Assembly: GCA_024803745.1 (NCBI GenBank)
Contig: JANJXV010001762.1
Coordinates: forward strand, 1 to 64,000
Length of the DNA stretch: 64,000 bases
DNA from: Megascapheus bottae
Lineage: Eukaryota > Chordata > Mammalia > Rodentia > Geomyidae
Reading direction: 5' to 3'
Of the stretch, positions 24,842 to 37,156 are shown in pieces; position 1 is the first letter of the stretch; each line of letters opens with the position of its first letter. The position numbers were made by a program, and so were the translations under genes. Below the pieces are notes generated by a model. The model had not been told where the DNA came from. It saw only the letters and a list, made by a program, of their open reading frames with translations, and did not search any database.

Positions 24842-27455
24842 AAGTGTGTGAATTCAGAATGGAGGTGTGTGAAGTCACAGAATGGAGGTGTGTGAAGTCA
24901 TAGAATGGAGGTGTGTGAAGTCACAGAATGGAGGTGTGTGACTTCATAGAATGGAGGTGTGTGAAGTGATAGAATGGAGGTGTGTGAAGTCAGAATGGAG
25001 GTGTGTGAAGTCACAGAATGGAGGTGTGTGAACTCAGAATGGAGGTGTGTGAAGTCACAGAATGGAGGTTTGTGAAGTCATATAATGGAGGTGTTTGAAG
25101 TCATAGAATGGATGTTTCTGAGGTAAGAATGAAGGTGAGTGAAGTCATAGAATGGAGGTGTGTGAAGTCAAAATGAAATTGTGTGAACTCATAGAATGGA
25201 GGTGTGTGAATTCAGAATGGAGGTGTGAGAAGTAACAGAATGGAGGTGTGTGAATTCAGAATGGAGGTGAGTGAAGTAATAGAATGGAGGTGTGTGAAGT
25301 CAAAATGGAGGTATGAGAAGTCACAGAATGGAGATGTGTGAATTCAGAATGGAGGTTAGTGAAGTCATATAATGGAGGTGTGTGAAGTCATAGAATGGAG
25401 ATGTGTGAAGTCATACAATGGAGGTGTGTGAAATCGTAGAATGGAGGTGTTTGAATTCACAGAATGGAGGTGTGTGAAGTCAGAGTGGAGGTGTGTGAAG
25501 TCATAGAATTGATGTGTGAAATCAGACTGGAGGTGTGTGAACTCATAGAATGCAGGTGTGTGAAATCACAATGGAGGTGTGTGAAGTCATAGAATAGAGG
25601 TGTGTGAAGTCACAGAATGGAGGTGTGTGAAGTCATAGAATGGAGCTGAGTGAAGTCATAGAATGGAGGTGTGTGAAATCATAGAATGGAGGAGTGTGAA
25701 GTTAGAATGGAGGTGTGTGAAGTCATAGAATTGAGGTGTGTGAAGTCAGAATGGAGGTGTGTGAAGTCATAGAATGGAGATGTGTTAACTCATAGAATGG
25801 AGGTGTGTGACGTCACAATGGAAGTGTGTGAATTCAAAGAATGGAGGTGTGTGAAGTCATACAATGAAGGTGTGTGAAGTCAGAATGGAGGTGTGTGACG
25901 TCACAGAATGGAGGTGTGTGAACTCAGAATGGAGGTGTGTGAAGTCATAAATGGAGGTGTGTGAAGTCAAAGAATGAAGGTGTGTGAACTCATAGAATAG
26001 AGGTGTGTGATGTCATAGAATGGAGGTGTGTGAAGTAATAGAATGGAGGTGGGTGAAGTCACGGAAGGGAGGTGTGTGAAGTCACAGAATGGAGGTGTGT
26101 GAAATCAGAGAATGGAGATGTGTGAAGTCAAAAAGGTGGTGTGAGAAGTCACAAATGTAAGTGTGTGAAGTCACAGAATGCAGGTGTGTGAAGTCAAAAT
26201 GGAGGTGTGTGAAGTCAAAGAATATAGGTGTGTGAGGTCATCGAATGGAGGTGTGTGAAATTAGAAATGGAGGTGTGTGAAGTCAGAATAAAGGTGTGCG
26301 AAGTCATAGAATGGAGGTGTGTGAAGTCACAGAATGGAGGTGTGGGAAGTCACACAATGGCGGTGTGTGAAGTCACAGAATGGAGGTGTGTGAACTCAGA
26401 ATGGAGGTATGTAAAGTCACAGAATGGAGGTGTGTGAAGTCATAGAATGGAAGTGTGTGAAGTCATAGAATGGAGGTGTGTGAAGTCACAGAATGGATGG
26501 TATGAACTCATAGAATGGAGGTGTGTGAAGTCACAGAATGGAGGTGTGTGAAGTCATAGAATGGAGGCGTGTGAAGTCATAGAATGGAAGTGTGTGAAGT
26601 CACAGAATGGAGGTGTGTGAAGTCACAGAATGGAGGTGTGTGAACTCAGAATGGAGGTGTGTGAAGTCACAGAATGGAGGTGTGTGAAGTCATTGAATGG
26701 AAGTGTGTGAAGTCATAGAATGGAGGTGTGTGAAGTCACAGAATGGATGGTATGAACTCATAGAATGGAGGTGTTTGAAGTCACAGAATGGAGGTGTGTG
26801 AAGTCACAGAATGGAGGTTTGTGAAGTCATATAATGGAGGTATATGAAGTCATAGAACGGATGTTTCTGAAGTAAGAATGAAGGTGTGTGAAGTCATAGA
26901 ATGGAGTTGTGTGAAGTCACAGAATGGAGGTGTGTGAAGTCAAAAAATGGTGTGTGAAGTCACAAATGGAGGTGTGTGAAGTCACAGAATGGAGGTGTGT
27001 GAAGTCATCGAATGGATGTGTGTGAAGTCAGCATAGAGGTGTGCGAAGTCATAGAATGGAGGTGTGTGAAGTCAGAATAGAGGCGAGTGAACTCATAGAA
27101 TGGAGGTGCGTGGAGTCACAATGGCGGTGTGTGAAGTCATAGAATGGTGGTGTGTGAAGTCACAGAATGGAGGTGTGGAAGTCATAGAATGGAGCTGTGT
27201 GAAGTCAGAATGGAGGTGTGAGAAGTCACAGAATGGAGGTGTGTGAATTCAGAATGGAGGTGAGTAAAGTCATAGAATGGAGGTGTGTGAAGTCATACAA
27301 TGGAGGTTGTGAAGACATACAATGGAGGTGTGTGAAATCATAGAATGGAGGTGTTTGAAGTCACAGAATGGAAGAGTGTGAAGTCATAGAATGGAGGTGT
27401 GTGAAGTCACAAAATGTAGGTGTGTGAAGTCATAGAATGGAGGTGTGTGAAGTCA
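24842..27455 (+). repeat. Region A unit A7, partial (2614 bp), ends at the switch to region B
   Basis: The unit follows the full-length type, without the 580-bp deletion, up to unit position 2614. It then diverges at 27456, where the expected CAC continuation is replaced by CATAGAATGGATGTTTTTG. The change at 25596 (unit position 755) is shared with A6. Its last 550 bp or so (from about 26898) recur near 44.14-44.69 kb, so the A-to-B junction itself has been duplicated. Confidence 0.9.
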
Positions 27456-27975
27456 TAGAATGGATGTTTTTGAAGTAAGAATGAAGGTGTGTGAAGTCAT
27501 ATAATGGAGGTGTGTGAGGTCACAGAATGGAGTTGTTTGAAGTCATAGAATGGAGCGTTGTGAAGTCAGACTGGAGGTGTGTAAAGTCACAGGATGGAGG
27601 TGTCTCAATTCAGAATGGAGGTGTGTGAAGTCACAGAATGGAGGTGTGTGAAGTCAGAATGGAGGTGTGAAATCGCAGAATGGAGATGGTTGAAGTCATA
27701 GAAAGGAGGTGTGGGAAGTCATAGAATGGAGGAGTGTGAAGTCGTAGAGTGGAGGTGAGTGAAGTCAAAGATACGAGGTCTGTGAAGTCATAGAATGGAG
27801 GTGTGTGAATTAAGAATGGAGGTGTGTGAAGTCATAGAATGGAGATATGTGAACTCATAGAATGGAGGTGTGTGACGTCACAATGGAAGTGTGTGAAGTC
27901 ATAGAATGGAGGTGTGTGAAGTCACAGAATGGAGGGGTGTTAAGTCATACAATGGAGGTGAGTGAAGTCCGAATG
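27456..27975 (+). repeat. Region B, first segment: monomer order distinct from region A
   Basis: This segment begins at CATAGAATGGATGTTTTTGAAG and carries variants not used in region A units (GGAGCGTTGTG, CACAGGATGG, GTGTCTCAATTC, GAGATGGTTG). The same order recurs from about 42561 and from about 44691. A shorter form lies at 61912-62170, where 358 bp between two GAATGGA sites (27613 and 27971 here) are absent. Confidence 0.85.
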
Positions 27976-28913
27976 GAGTTCTGTGAAGTCACAGAATGGA
28001 GGTGTGTGAACTCAGAATAGAGGTGTGTGAAGTCATAGAAGGAGGTGTGTGAAGTCATAGATGTAGGTGTGTGAAGTAATTGTATGGAGCTGTGTGAAAT
28101 CATAGAATGGAGTTTTGTGAAGTCACAGAATGGAGCTGTGTGAAGTCAGAATGGAGGTGTGTGAAGTCATAGAATAGAAGTGTGTGAAGTCAAAATGGAG
28201 GTGTGTGAAGTTATAGAATGGATGTGTGTGAAGTCACAGAATGGAGGTGTTTGAACTCACAATAGAGGTGTGTGAAGTCACAGAATTGAGGTGTGTGAAA
28301 TCACAGAATGGAGGTTTGTGAAGATATACAATGGAGGTGTGTGAAGTCATAGAATGGATGTTTCTAAAGTAAGACTGAATGTGTGTGAAGTCATAGAATG
28401 GAGGTGTGTGAAGTCAAAATTAAGGTGTGTGAACTCATAGAATGGATTTCTGTGAAGTCACAGAATGGAGGTGTGTGAACTCAGAATGGAGGTGTGTGAA
28501 GTCATAGAAGGAGGTGTGTGAAGTCATAGATGTAGGTGTGTGAAGTCATTGTATGGAGCTGTGTGAAATCATAGAATGGAGTTTTGTGAAGTCACAGAAT
28601 GGAGCTGTGTGAAGTCAGAATGGAGGTGTGTGAAGTCATAGAATAGAAGTGTGTGAAGTCAAAATGGAGGTGTGTGAAGTTATAGAGTGGATGTGTGTGA
28701 AGTCACAGAATGGAGGTGTTTGAACTCACAATAGAGGTGTGTGAAGTCACAGAATTGAGGTGTGTGAAATCACAGAATGGAGGTTTGTGAAGATATACAA
28801 TGGAAGTGTGTGAAGTCATAGAATGGATGTTTCTAAAGTAAGACTGAATGTGTGTGAAGTCATAGAATGGAGGTGTGTGAAGTCAAAATTAAGGTGTGTG
28901 AACTCATAGAATG
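27976..28913 (+). repeat. 469-bp tandem duplication in region B (two copies)
   Basis: The copies are 27976-28444 and 28445-28913. Anchors GTCATAGAAGGAGG at 28032 and 28501 give the 469-bp spacing. The copies carry the same unusual monomers (CATAGATGTAGG, TTGTATGGAGCTG, GATGTTTCTAAAGTAAGACTG) and differ by a few substitutions. The same duplication is present at 45214-46150, but only one copy is kept in the G2 unit. Confidence 0.88.
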
Positions 28914-30380
28914 CAGGTGTGTGTAGTCAAAGAATGGAGGTGTGTGTATTCAAACAATAGAGGTGTGTGAAGTCACAGAATGGAGGTGTGTGAAGTCACA
29001 GATTGGAAGTGTGTGAAGTCAAAACGGAGGTGTGTGAAGTCAAAAAGGTGGTGTGTGAAGTCACAAATGGAGGTGTGTGAAGTCACAGGATGGAGGTGTG
29101 TGAAGTCAAAATGGAGGTGTGTGAAGTCAAAGAATGGAGGTGTGTGAACTCATAGAATGGAGGTGTGTGAAGTCATAGAATGGATGTGTGTGAAGTCATA
29201 GAATGGAGGTGTGTGATGTCATAGAATGGAGGTGTGTGAAGTCACAGAATGGAGGTGTGTGAAATCACAGAATGGAGATGTGTGAAGTCAAAATGGAGGT
29301 GTGTGAAGTCACAAATGTAAATGTGTGAAGTCACAGAATGGAGGTGTGTGAAGTCAAAATGGAGGTGTGTGAAGTCAAAGAATATAGGTGTGTGAGGTCA
29401 TCGAATAGAGGTGTGTGAAATCACAGAATGGAGGTGTGTGAAGTAAGAATAATGGTGTGCGAAGTCATAGAATGGAGGTGTGGGAAGTCACAGAATGGAG
29501 GTGTGGGAAGTCACAGAATGGCGGTGTGTGAAGTCACAGAATGGAGGTGTGTGAACTCAGAATGGAGGTATGTAAATTCACAGAATGGAGGTGTGTGAAG
29601 TCATAGAATGGAAGTGTGTGAAGTCATAGAATGGAGGTGTGTGAAGTCACAGAATGGATGGTATGAACTCATAGAATGGAGGTGTGTGAAGTCACAGAAT
29701 GGAGTTGTGTGAAGTCATAGAATGGAGGTGTGTGAAGTCATAGAATGGAAGTGTGTGAAGTCACAGAATGGAAGTGTGTGAAGTCATAGATTGGAGGTGT
29801 TTGAAATCATAGAATGGAGGTTTGTGAAGTCACAGAATGGAGGTGTGTGAAGTCATAGAATGGAGGTATGTGAAGTCAAATTGGAGGGGTGTGAAGTCGG
29901 AGAATGGAGGTGTGGGAAGTGACAGAATGGAGGTGGGTGAAGTCACAGAATGGAGGTGTGTGAAGTCATAGAATGGAGGTGTGTGAAGTCATAGAATATA
30001 TGTTTGTGAAGTAAGAATGAAGGTGTGTGAAGTCATAGAATGGAGGTGTGTGAAGTCATAGAACGGAGTTGTGTGACGTCATATAATGGAGGTGTGTGAA
30101 GTCACATAATGGAGGTGTGTGAAGTCAGAATGGAGGTGTGAAGTCATAGAAAGGAGGTGTGGGAAGTCATAGAATGGAGGAGTGTGAAGTCATAGATTGG
30201 AGGTGAGTGAAGTCACAGATCCGAGGTCTGTGAAGTCATAGAATGGAGGTGTGTGAAGTCGAATGAAGGTGTGTGAAGTCATAGAATGTAGGTGTGTGAA
30301 CTCATAGAATTGAGGTGTGTGACGTCCCAATGGAAGTGTGTGAAGTCATAGAATGGAGGTGTGTGAAGTCACAGAATGGA
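28914..30380 (+). repeat. Region B, distal segment grading back to A-type order
   Basis: This is a monomer array with B-type landmarks (GTGTGTAGTCAAAG, GTATTCAAACAATAG, AAAAGGTGGTG), then a diverged counterpart of A-unit positions about 1,250-1,760. It is followed by ACGGAGTTGTGTGACG at 30064, equivalent to A-unit position 2666. No gene-like sequence is visible. The stretch recurs at an offset of 17238 bp. Confidence 0.8.
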
Positions 30381-33300
30381 AGTGTGTGAAGTCAAAATGG
30401 AGGTGTGTGACGACCTAAAATGGAGGTGTGAAAAGTCATAGAATGGAGGTGTGTGAAATCATAGAATAGAGGTTTGTGAAGTCACAGAATGGCGGTGTGT
30501 GAACTCAGAATGGAGGTGTGTGAAGTCACAGAATGGAGGTGTGTGAAGTCATCATATGAAGGTATGTGAAATCATAGAATGGAAGTGTGTGAAGTCATAG
30601 AATGGAGGTCTGCGAAGTCATACAATGAATGTGTGTGAAGTCATAGAATGGAGGTGTGTGAAGTCACAGAAGAGAGGAGTGTGAAGTCACATAATGGAGG
30701 TGTGAGAAGTCAAAATGGAGGTGTGTGACGTCATAAAATTGAGGTGTGTGAAGTCATAGATTGGAGGTGTGTGAAATCATAGAATGGAGGTTTGTGAAGT
30801 CACAGAATTGAGGTGTGTGAAGTCATAGAATGGAGGTGTGTGAAGTCACAGAATGGAGGTGTGTGAAGTAACAGAATGGAGGTGTGTGAACTAAGAATGG
30901 AGATGTGTGAAGTCACAGAATGGAATTGCGTGAAATCATAGAATTGAGGTGTGTGAAATCAGAGAATGGAGGTGTGTGAATTCATAGAATGGAGGTGTGA
31001 CATCTCAGAATGGAGGTGTGTGAAATCGCAGAATGGAGGTGTGTGAGGTCACAGAATGGAGGTTTGTTAACTCACAATGCAGGTGTGTGAAGTCACGGAA
31101 TGGCGGTGTGTGACGTCATAGAATGGAAGTGTGTGAAGTCATAGAATGGAGGTGTGTGAAGTCACAGAAGGGAGGTGTGTGGAGTCACATAATGGAGGTG
31201 TGTGAAGTCATAGAATGAAGGTATGTGAAGTCAAATTGGAGGGGTGTGAAATCGGAGAATGGAGGTGTGGGAAATCAAAGAATGGAGGTGGGCGAAGTCA
31301 CAAAATGGAGGTGTGTGAAGTCAAAGAATGGAGGTGTGTGAAGTCACAGAATGGACGGGTATGATTTCATAGAATAGAGGTGTGTGAAGTCACAGAATTG
31401 AGGTGTTTGAAGTTATATATTGGAGGTGTGTGAAGTCAAAATTGATGTGTGACATCATAGAATGGAGGTGTGTGAAGTCATACAATGGAGGTGTGTGAAA
31501 TCATAGAATGGAGGTGTTTGAAGTCACAGAATAGAAGTGTGTGAAGTCATAGAATGGAGGTGTGTGAAGTAACAGAATGGAGGTGTGTCAAGTCATAAAA
31601 TGGAGGTGTGTGAATTCAGAATGGAGGTGTGTGAAGTCATAGAATGGAGGTGTGTGAAGTCATAGAACGGAGTTGTGTGACGTCATATAATGGAGGTGTG
31701 TGAAGTCACATAATGGAGGTGTGTGAAGTCAGAATGGAGGTGTGAAGTCATAGAAAGGAGGTGTAGGAAGTCATAGAATGGAGGAGTGTGAAGTCATACA
31801 TTGGAGGTGAGTGAAGTCACAGATTCGAGGTCTGTGAAGTCATAGAATGGAGGTGTGTGAAGTCGAATGAAGGTGTGTGAAGTCATAGAATGTAGGTGTG
31901 TGAACTCATAGAATGGAGGTGTGTGACGTCCCAATGGAAGTGTGTGAAGTCATAGAATGGAGGTGTGTGAAGTCACAGAATGGAAGTGTGTGAAGTCAAA
32001 ATGGAGGTGTGTGACGACCTAAAATGGAGGTGTGAGAAGTCATAGAATGGAGGTGTGTGAAATCATAGAATAGAGGTTTGTGAAGTCACAGAATGGCGGT
32101 GTGTGAACTCAGAATGGAGGTGTGTGAAGTCACAGAATGGAGGTGTGTGAAGTCATCATATGAAGGTATGTGAAATCATAGAATGGAAGTGTGTAAAGTC
32201 ATAGAATGGAGGTCTGCGAAGTCATACAATGAAGGTGTGTGAAGTCATAGAATGGAGGTGTGTGAAGTCACAGAAGAGAGGTGTGTGAAGTCACATAATG
32301 GAGGTGTGAGAAGTCAAAATGGAGGTGTGTGACGTCATAAAATGGAGGTGTGTGAAGTCATAGATTGGAGGTGTGTGAAATCATAGAACGGAGGTTTGTG
32401 AAGTCACAGAATTGAGGTGTGTGAAGTCATAGAATGGAGGTGTGTGAAGTCACAGAATGGAGGTGTGTGAAGTCACAGAATGGAGGTGTGTGAACTAAGA
32501 ATGGAGATGTGTGAAGTCACAGAATGGAATTGTGTGAAATCATAGAATTGAGGTGTGTGAAATCAGAGAATGGAGGTGTGTGAATTCATAGAATGGAGGT
32601 GTGACATCTCAGAATGGAGGTGTGTGAAATCGCAGAATGGAGGTGTGTGAGGTCACAGAATGGAGGTTTGTGAACTCACAATGGAGGTGTGTGAAGTCAC
32701 GGAATGGCGGTGTGTGACGTCATAGAATGGTAGTGTGTGAAGTCATAGAATGGAGGTGTGTGAAGTCACAGAATGGAGGTGTGTGGAGTCACATAATGGA
32801 GGTGTGTGAAGTCAAAATGGAGGTGTGTGACGTCATAAAATGTAGGTGTGTGAAGTCATAGGTTGGAGGTGTGTGAAATCATAGAATGGAGGTTTGTGAA
32901 GTCACAGAATGGAGGTGTGTGAAGTCATAGAATGAAGGTATGTGAAGTCAAATTGGAGGGGTGTGAAGTCGGAGAATGGAGGTGTGGGAAATCAAAGAAT
33001 GGAGGTGGGCGAAGTCACAAAATGGAGGTGTGTGAAGTCAAAGAATGGAGGTGTGTGAAGTCACAGAATGGACGGGTATGATTTCATAGAATGGAGGTGT
33101 GTGAAGTCACAGAATTGAGGTGTTTGAAGTTATATATTGGAGGTGTGTGAAGTCAAAATGGATGTGTGAAGTCATAGAATGGAGGTGTGTGAAGTCATAC
33201 AATGGAGGTGTGTGAAATCATAGAATGGAGGTGTGTGAAGTCACAGAATGGAGGTGTGTCAAGTCATAAAATGGAGGTGTGTGAATTCAGAATGGAGGTG

Positions 33301-33768
33301 TGTGAAGTCATAGAATGGAGGTGTGTGAACTCAGAATGGAGGTGTGTGAAGTCATAGATGGAGGTGTGTGAAGTCATAGTATGGAGGTGTGTGAAATCAT
33401 AGAATGGAGTTTTGTGAAGTCACAGAATGGAGCTGTGTGAAGTCAGAATGGAGGTGTGTGAAATCATAGAATGGAGGTGTACGAAGTCAGAATGGAGGTG
33501 TGTTAAATCATAGAATCGAGGTGTGTGAAGTCACAATGGAGGTGTGTGAAGTCATAGAATGGAGGTGTGTGAAGTCACAGAATTGAGGTGTGTGAAGTCA
33601 TAGAATGGAGGAGTGTGATGTCATAGAATGGAGATGTGTGAAGTCACAGAATGAAGGTGTGTGAAGTCACAGAATGGAAGTGTGTGAATTCAGAATGGCG
33701 GTGTGTGAAGTCACAGAATGGAGGTGTGTGAAGTCATAGAATGGAGGTGTGTGAAGTCACAGAATGGA
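30381..33768 (+). repeat. Region C higher-order repeat, copy C1 (3388 bp)
   Basis: The period is 3388 bp from several anchors: GACGACCTAAAATGG (its C at 30411 and 33799; 32015 and 35403) and ACGGAGTTG (31668 and 35056). The unit is itself two related halves of about 1604 and 1784 bp. The first half lacks, for example, the segment between GGAGTCACATAATGG and CATAGAATGAAGG that the second half has near 32.79-32.93 kb. Its content corresponds to A-unit positions of roughly 2,660-4,700. Confidence 0.88.
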
Positions 33769-36700
33769 AGTGTGTGAAGTCAAAATGGAGGTGTGTGACG
33801 ACCTAAAATGGAGGTGTGAAAAGTCATAGAATGGAGGTGTGTGAAATCATAGAATAGAGGTTTGTGAAGTCACAGAATGGCGGTGTGTGAACTCAGAATG
33901 GAGGTGTGTGAAGTCACAGAATGGAGGTGTGTGAAGTCATCATATGAAGGTATGTGAAATCATAGAATGGAAGTGTGTGAAGTCATAGAATGGAGGTCTG
34001 CGAAGTCATACAATGAAGGTGTGTGAAGTCATAGAATGGAGGTGTGTGAAGTCACAGAAGAGAGGAGTGTGAAGTCACATAATGGAGGTGTGAGAAGTCA
34101 AAATGGAGGTGTGTGACGTCATAAAATTGAGGTGTGTGAAGTCATAGATTGGAGGTGTGTGAAATCATAGAATGGAGGTTTGTGAAGTCACAGAATTGAG
34201 GTGTGTGAAGTCATAGAATGGAGGTGTGTGAAGTCACAGAATGGAGGTGTGTGAAGTAACAGAATGGAGGTGTGTGAACTAAGAATGGAGATGTGTGAAG
34301 TCACAGAATGGAATTGTGTGAAATCATAGAATTGAGGTGTGTGAAATCAGAGAATGGAGGTGTGTGAATTCATAGAATGGAGGTGTGACATCTCAGAATG
34401 GAGGTGTGTGAAATCGCAGAATGGAGGTGTGTGAGGTCACAGAATGGAGGTTTGTTAACTCACAATGCAGGTGTGTGAAGTCACGGAATGGCGGTGTGTG
34501 ACGTCATAGAATGGAAGTGTGTGAAGTCATAGAATGGAGGTGTGTGAAGTCACAGAAGGGAGGTGTGTGGAGTCACATAATGGAGGTGTGTGAAGTCATA
34601 GAATGAAGGTATGTGAAGTCAAATTGGAGGGGTGTGAAGTCGGAGAATGGAGGTGTGGGAAATCAAAGAATGGAGGTGGGCGAAGTCACAAAATGGAGGT
34701 GTGTGAAGTCAAAGAATGAAGGTGTGTGAAGTCACAGAATGGACGGGTATGATTTCATAGAATAGAGGTGTGTGAAGTCACAGAATTGAGGTGTTTGAAG
34801 TTATATATTGGAGGTGTGTGAAGTCAAAATTGATGTGTGACATCATAGAATGGAGGTGTGTGAAGTCATACAATGGAGGTGTGTGAAATCATAGAATGGA
34901 GGTGTTTGAAGTCACAGAATAGAAGTGTGTGAAGTCATAGAATGGAGGTGTGTGAAGTAACAGAATGGAGGTGTGTCAAGTCATAAAATGGAGGTGTGTG
35001 AATTCAGAATGGAGGTGTGTGAAGTCATAGAATGGAGGTGTGTGAAGTCATAGAACGGAGTTGTGTGACGTCATATAATGGAGGTGTGTGAAGTCACATA
35101 ATGGAGGTGTGTGAAGTCAGAATGGAGGTGTGAAGTCATAGAAAGGAGGTGTAGGAAGTCATAGAATGGAGGAGTGTGAAGTCATACATTGGAGGTGAGT
35201 GAAGTCACAGATTCGAGGTCTGTGAAGTCATAGAATGGAGGTGTGTGAAGTCGAATGAAGGTGTGTGAAGTCATAGAATGTAGGTGTGTGAACTCATAGA
35301 ATGGAGGTGTGTGACGTCCCAATGGAAGTGTGTGAAGTCATAGAATGGAGGTGTGTGAAGTCACAGAATGGAAGTGTGTGAAGTCAAAATGGAGGTGTGT
35401 GACGACCTAAAATGGAGGTGTGAGAAGTCATAGAATGGAGGTGTGTGAAATCATAGAATAGAGGTTTGTGAAGTCACAGAATGGCGGTGTGTGAACTCAG
35501 AATGGAGGTGTGTGAAGTCACAGAATGGAGGTGTGTGAAGTCATCATATGAAGGTATGTGAAATCATAGAATGGAAGTGTGTAAAGTCATAGAATGGAGG
35601 TCTGCGAAGTCATACAATGAAGGTGTGTGAAGTCATAGAATGGAGGTGTGTGAAGTCACAGAAGAGAGGTGTGTGAAGTCACATAATGGAGGTGTGAGAA
35701 GTCAAAATGGAGGTGTGTGACGTCATAAAATGGAGGTGTGTGAAGTCATAGATTGGAGGTGTGTGAAATCATAGAACGGAGGTTTGTGAAGTCACAGAAT
35801 TGAGGTGTGTGAAGTCATAGAATGGAGGTGTGTGAAGTCACAGAATGGAGGTGTGTGAAGTCACAGAATGGAGGTGTGTGAACTAAGAATGGAGATGTGT
35901 GAAGTCACAGAATGGAATTGTGTGAAATCATAGAATTGAGGTGTGTGAAATCAGAGAATGGAGGTGTGTGAATTCATAGAATGGAGGTGTGACATCTCAG
36001 AATGGAGGTGTGTGAAATCGCAGAATGGAGGTGTGTGAGGTCACAGAATGGAGGTTTGTGAACTCACAATGGAGGTGTGTGAAGTCACGGAATGGCGGTG
36101 TGTGACGTCATAGAATGGTAGTGTGTGAAGTCATAGAATGGAGGTGTGTGAAGTCACAGAATGGAGGTGTGTGGAGTCACATAATGGAGGTGTGTGAAGT
36201 CAAAATGGAGGTGTGTGACGTCATAAAATGTAGGTGTGTGAAGTCATAGGTTGGAGGTGTGTGAAATCATAGAATGGAGGTTTGTGAAGTCACAGAATGG
36301 AGGTGTGTGAAGTCATAGAATGAAGGTATGTGAAGTCAAATTGGAGGGGTGTGAAGTCGGAGAATGGAGGTGTGGGAAATCAAAGAATGGAGGTGGGCGA
36401 AGTCACAAAATGGAGGTGTGTGAAGTCAAAGAATGGAGGTGTGTGAAGTCACAGAATGGACGGGTATGATTTCATAGAATGGAGGTGTGTGAAGTCACAG
36501 AATTGAGGTGTTTGAAGTTATATATTGGAGGTGTGTGAAGTCAAAATGGATGTGTGAAGTCATAGAATGGAGGTGTGTGAAGTCATACAATGGAGGTGTG
36601 TGAAATCATAGAATGGAGGTGTGTGAAGTCACAGAATGGAGGTGTGTCAAGTCATAAAATGGAGGTGTGTGAATTCAGAATGGAGGTGTGTGAAGTCATA

Positions 36701-37156
36701 GAATGGAGGTGTGTGAACTCAGAATGGAGGTGTGTGAAGTCATAGATGGAGGTGTGTGAAGTCATAGTATGGAGGTGTGTGAAATCATAGAATGGAGTTT
36801 TGTGAAGTCACAGAATGGAGCTGTGTGAAGTCAGAATGGAGGTGTGTGAAATCATAGAATGGAGGTGTAAGAAGTCAGAATGGAGGTGTGTTAAATCATA
36901 GAATCGAGGTGTGTGAAGTCACAATGGAGGTGTGTGAAGTCATAGAATGGAGGTGTGTGAAGTCACAGAATTGAGGTGTGTGAAGTCATAGAATGGAGGA
37001 GTGTGATGTCATAGAATGGAGATGTGTGAAGTCACAGAATGAAGGTGTGTGAAGTCACAGAATGGAAGTGTGTGAATTCAGAATGGCGGTGTGTGAAGTC
37101 ACAGAATGGAGGTGTGTGAAGTCATAGAATGGAGGTGTGTGAAGTCACAGAATGGA
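33769..37156 (+). repeat. Region C higher-order repeat, copy C2 (3388 bp)
   Basis: This is a second copy of C1. The junction is recognisable at 33769, where GGAAGTG follows CACAGAAT; the same point at 37157 continues differently (GGAGGTGTGTGACTTC), so the copy ends there. Few substitutions are visible, for example GAATTGCGTG at 30.92 kb against GAATTGTGTG at 34.31 kb, and GTACGAAG at 33.48 kb against GTAAGAAG at 36.87 kb. Confidence 0.88.
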
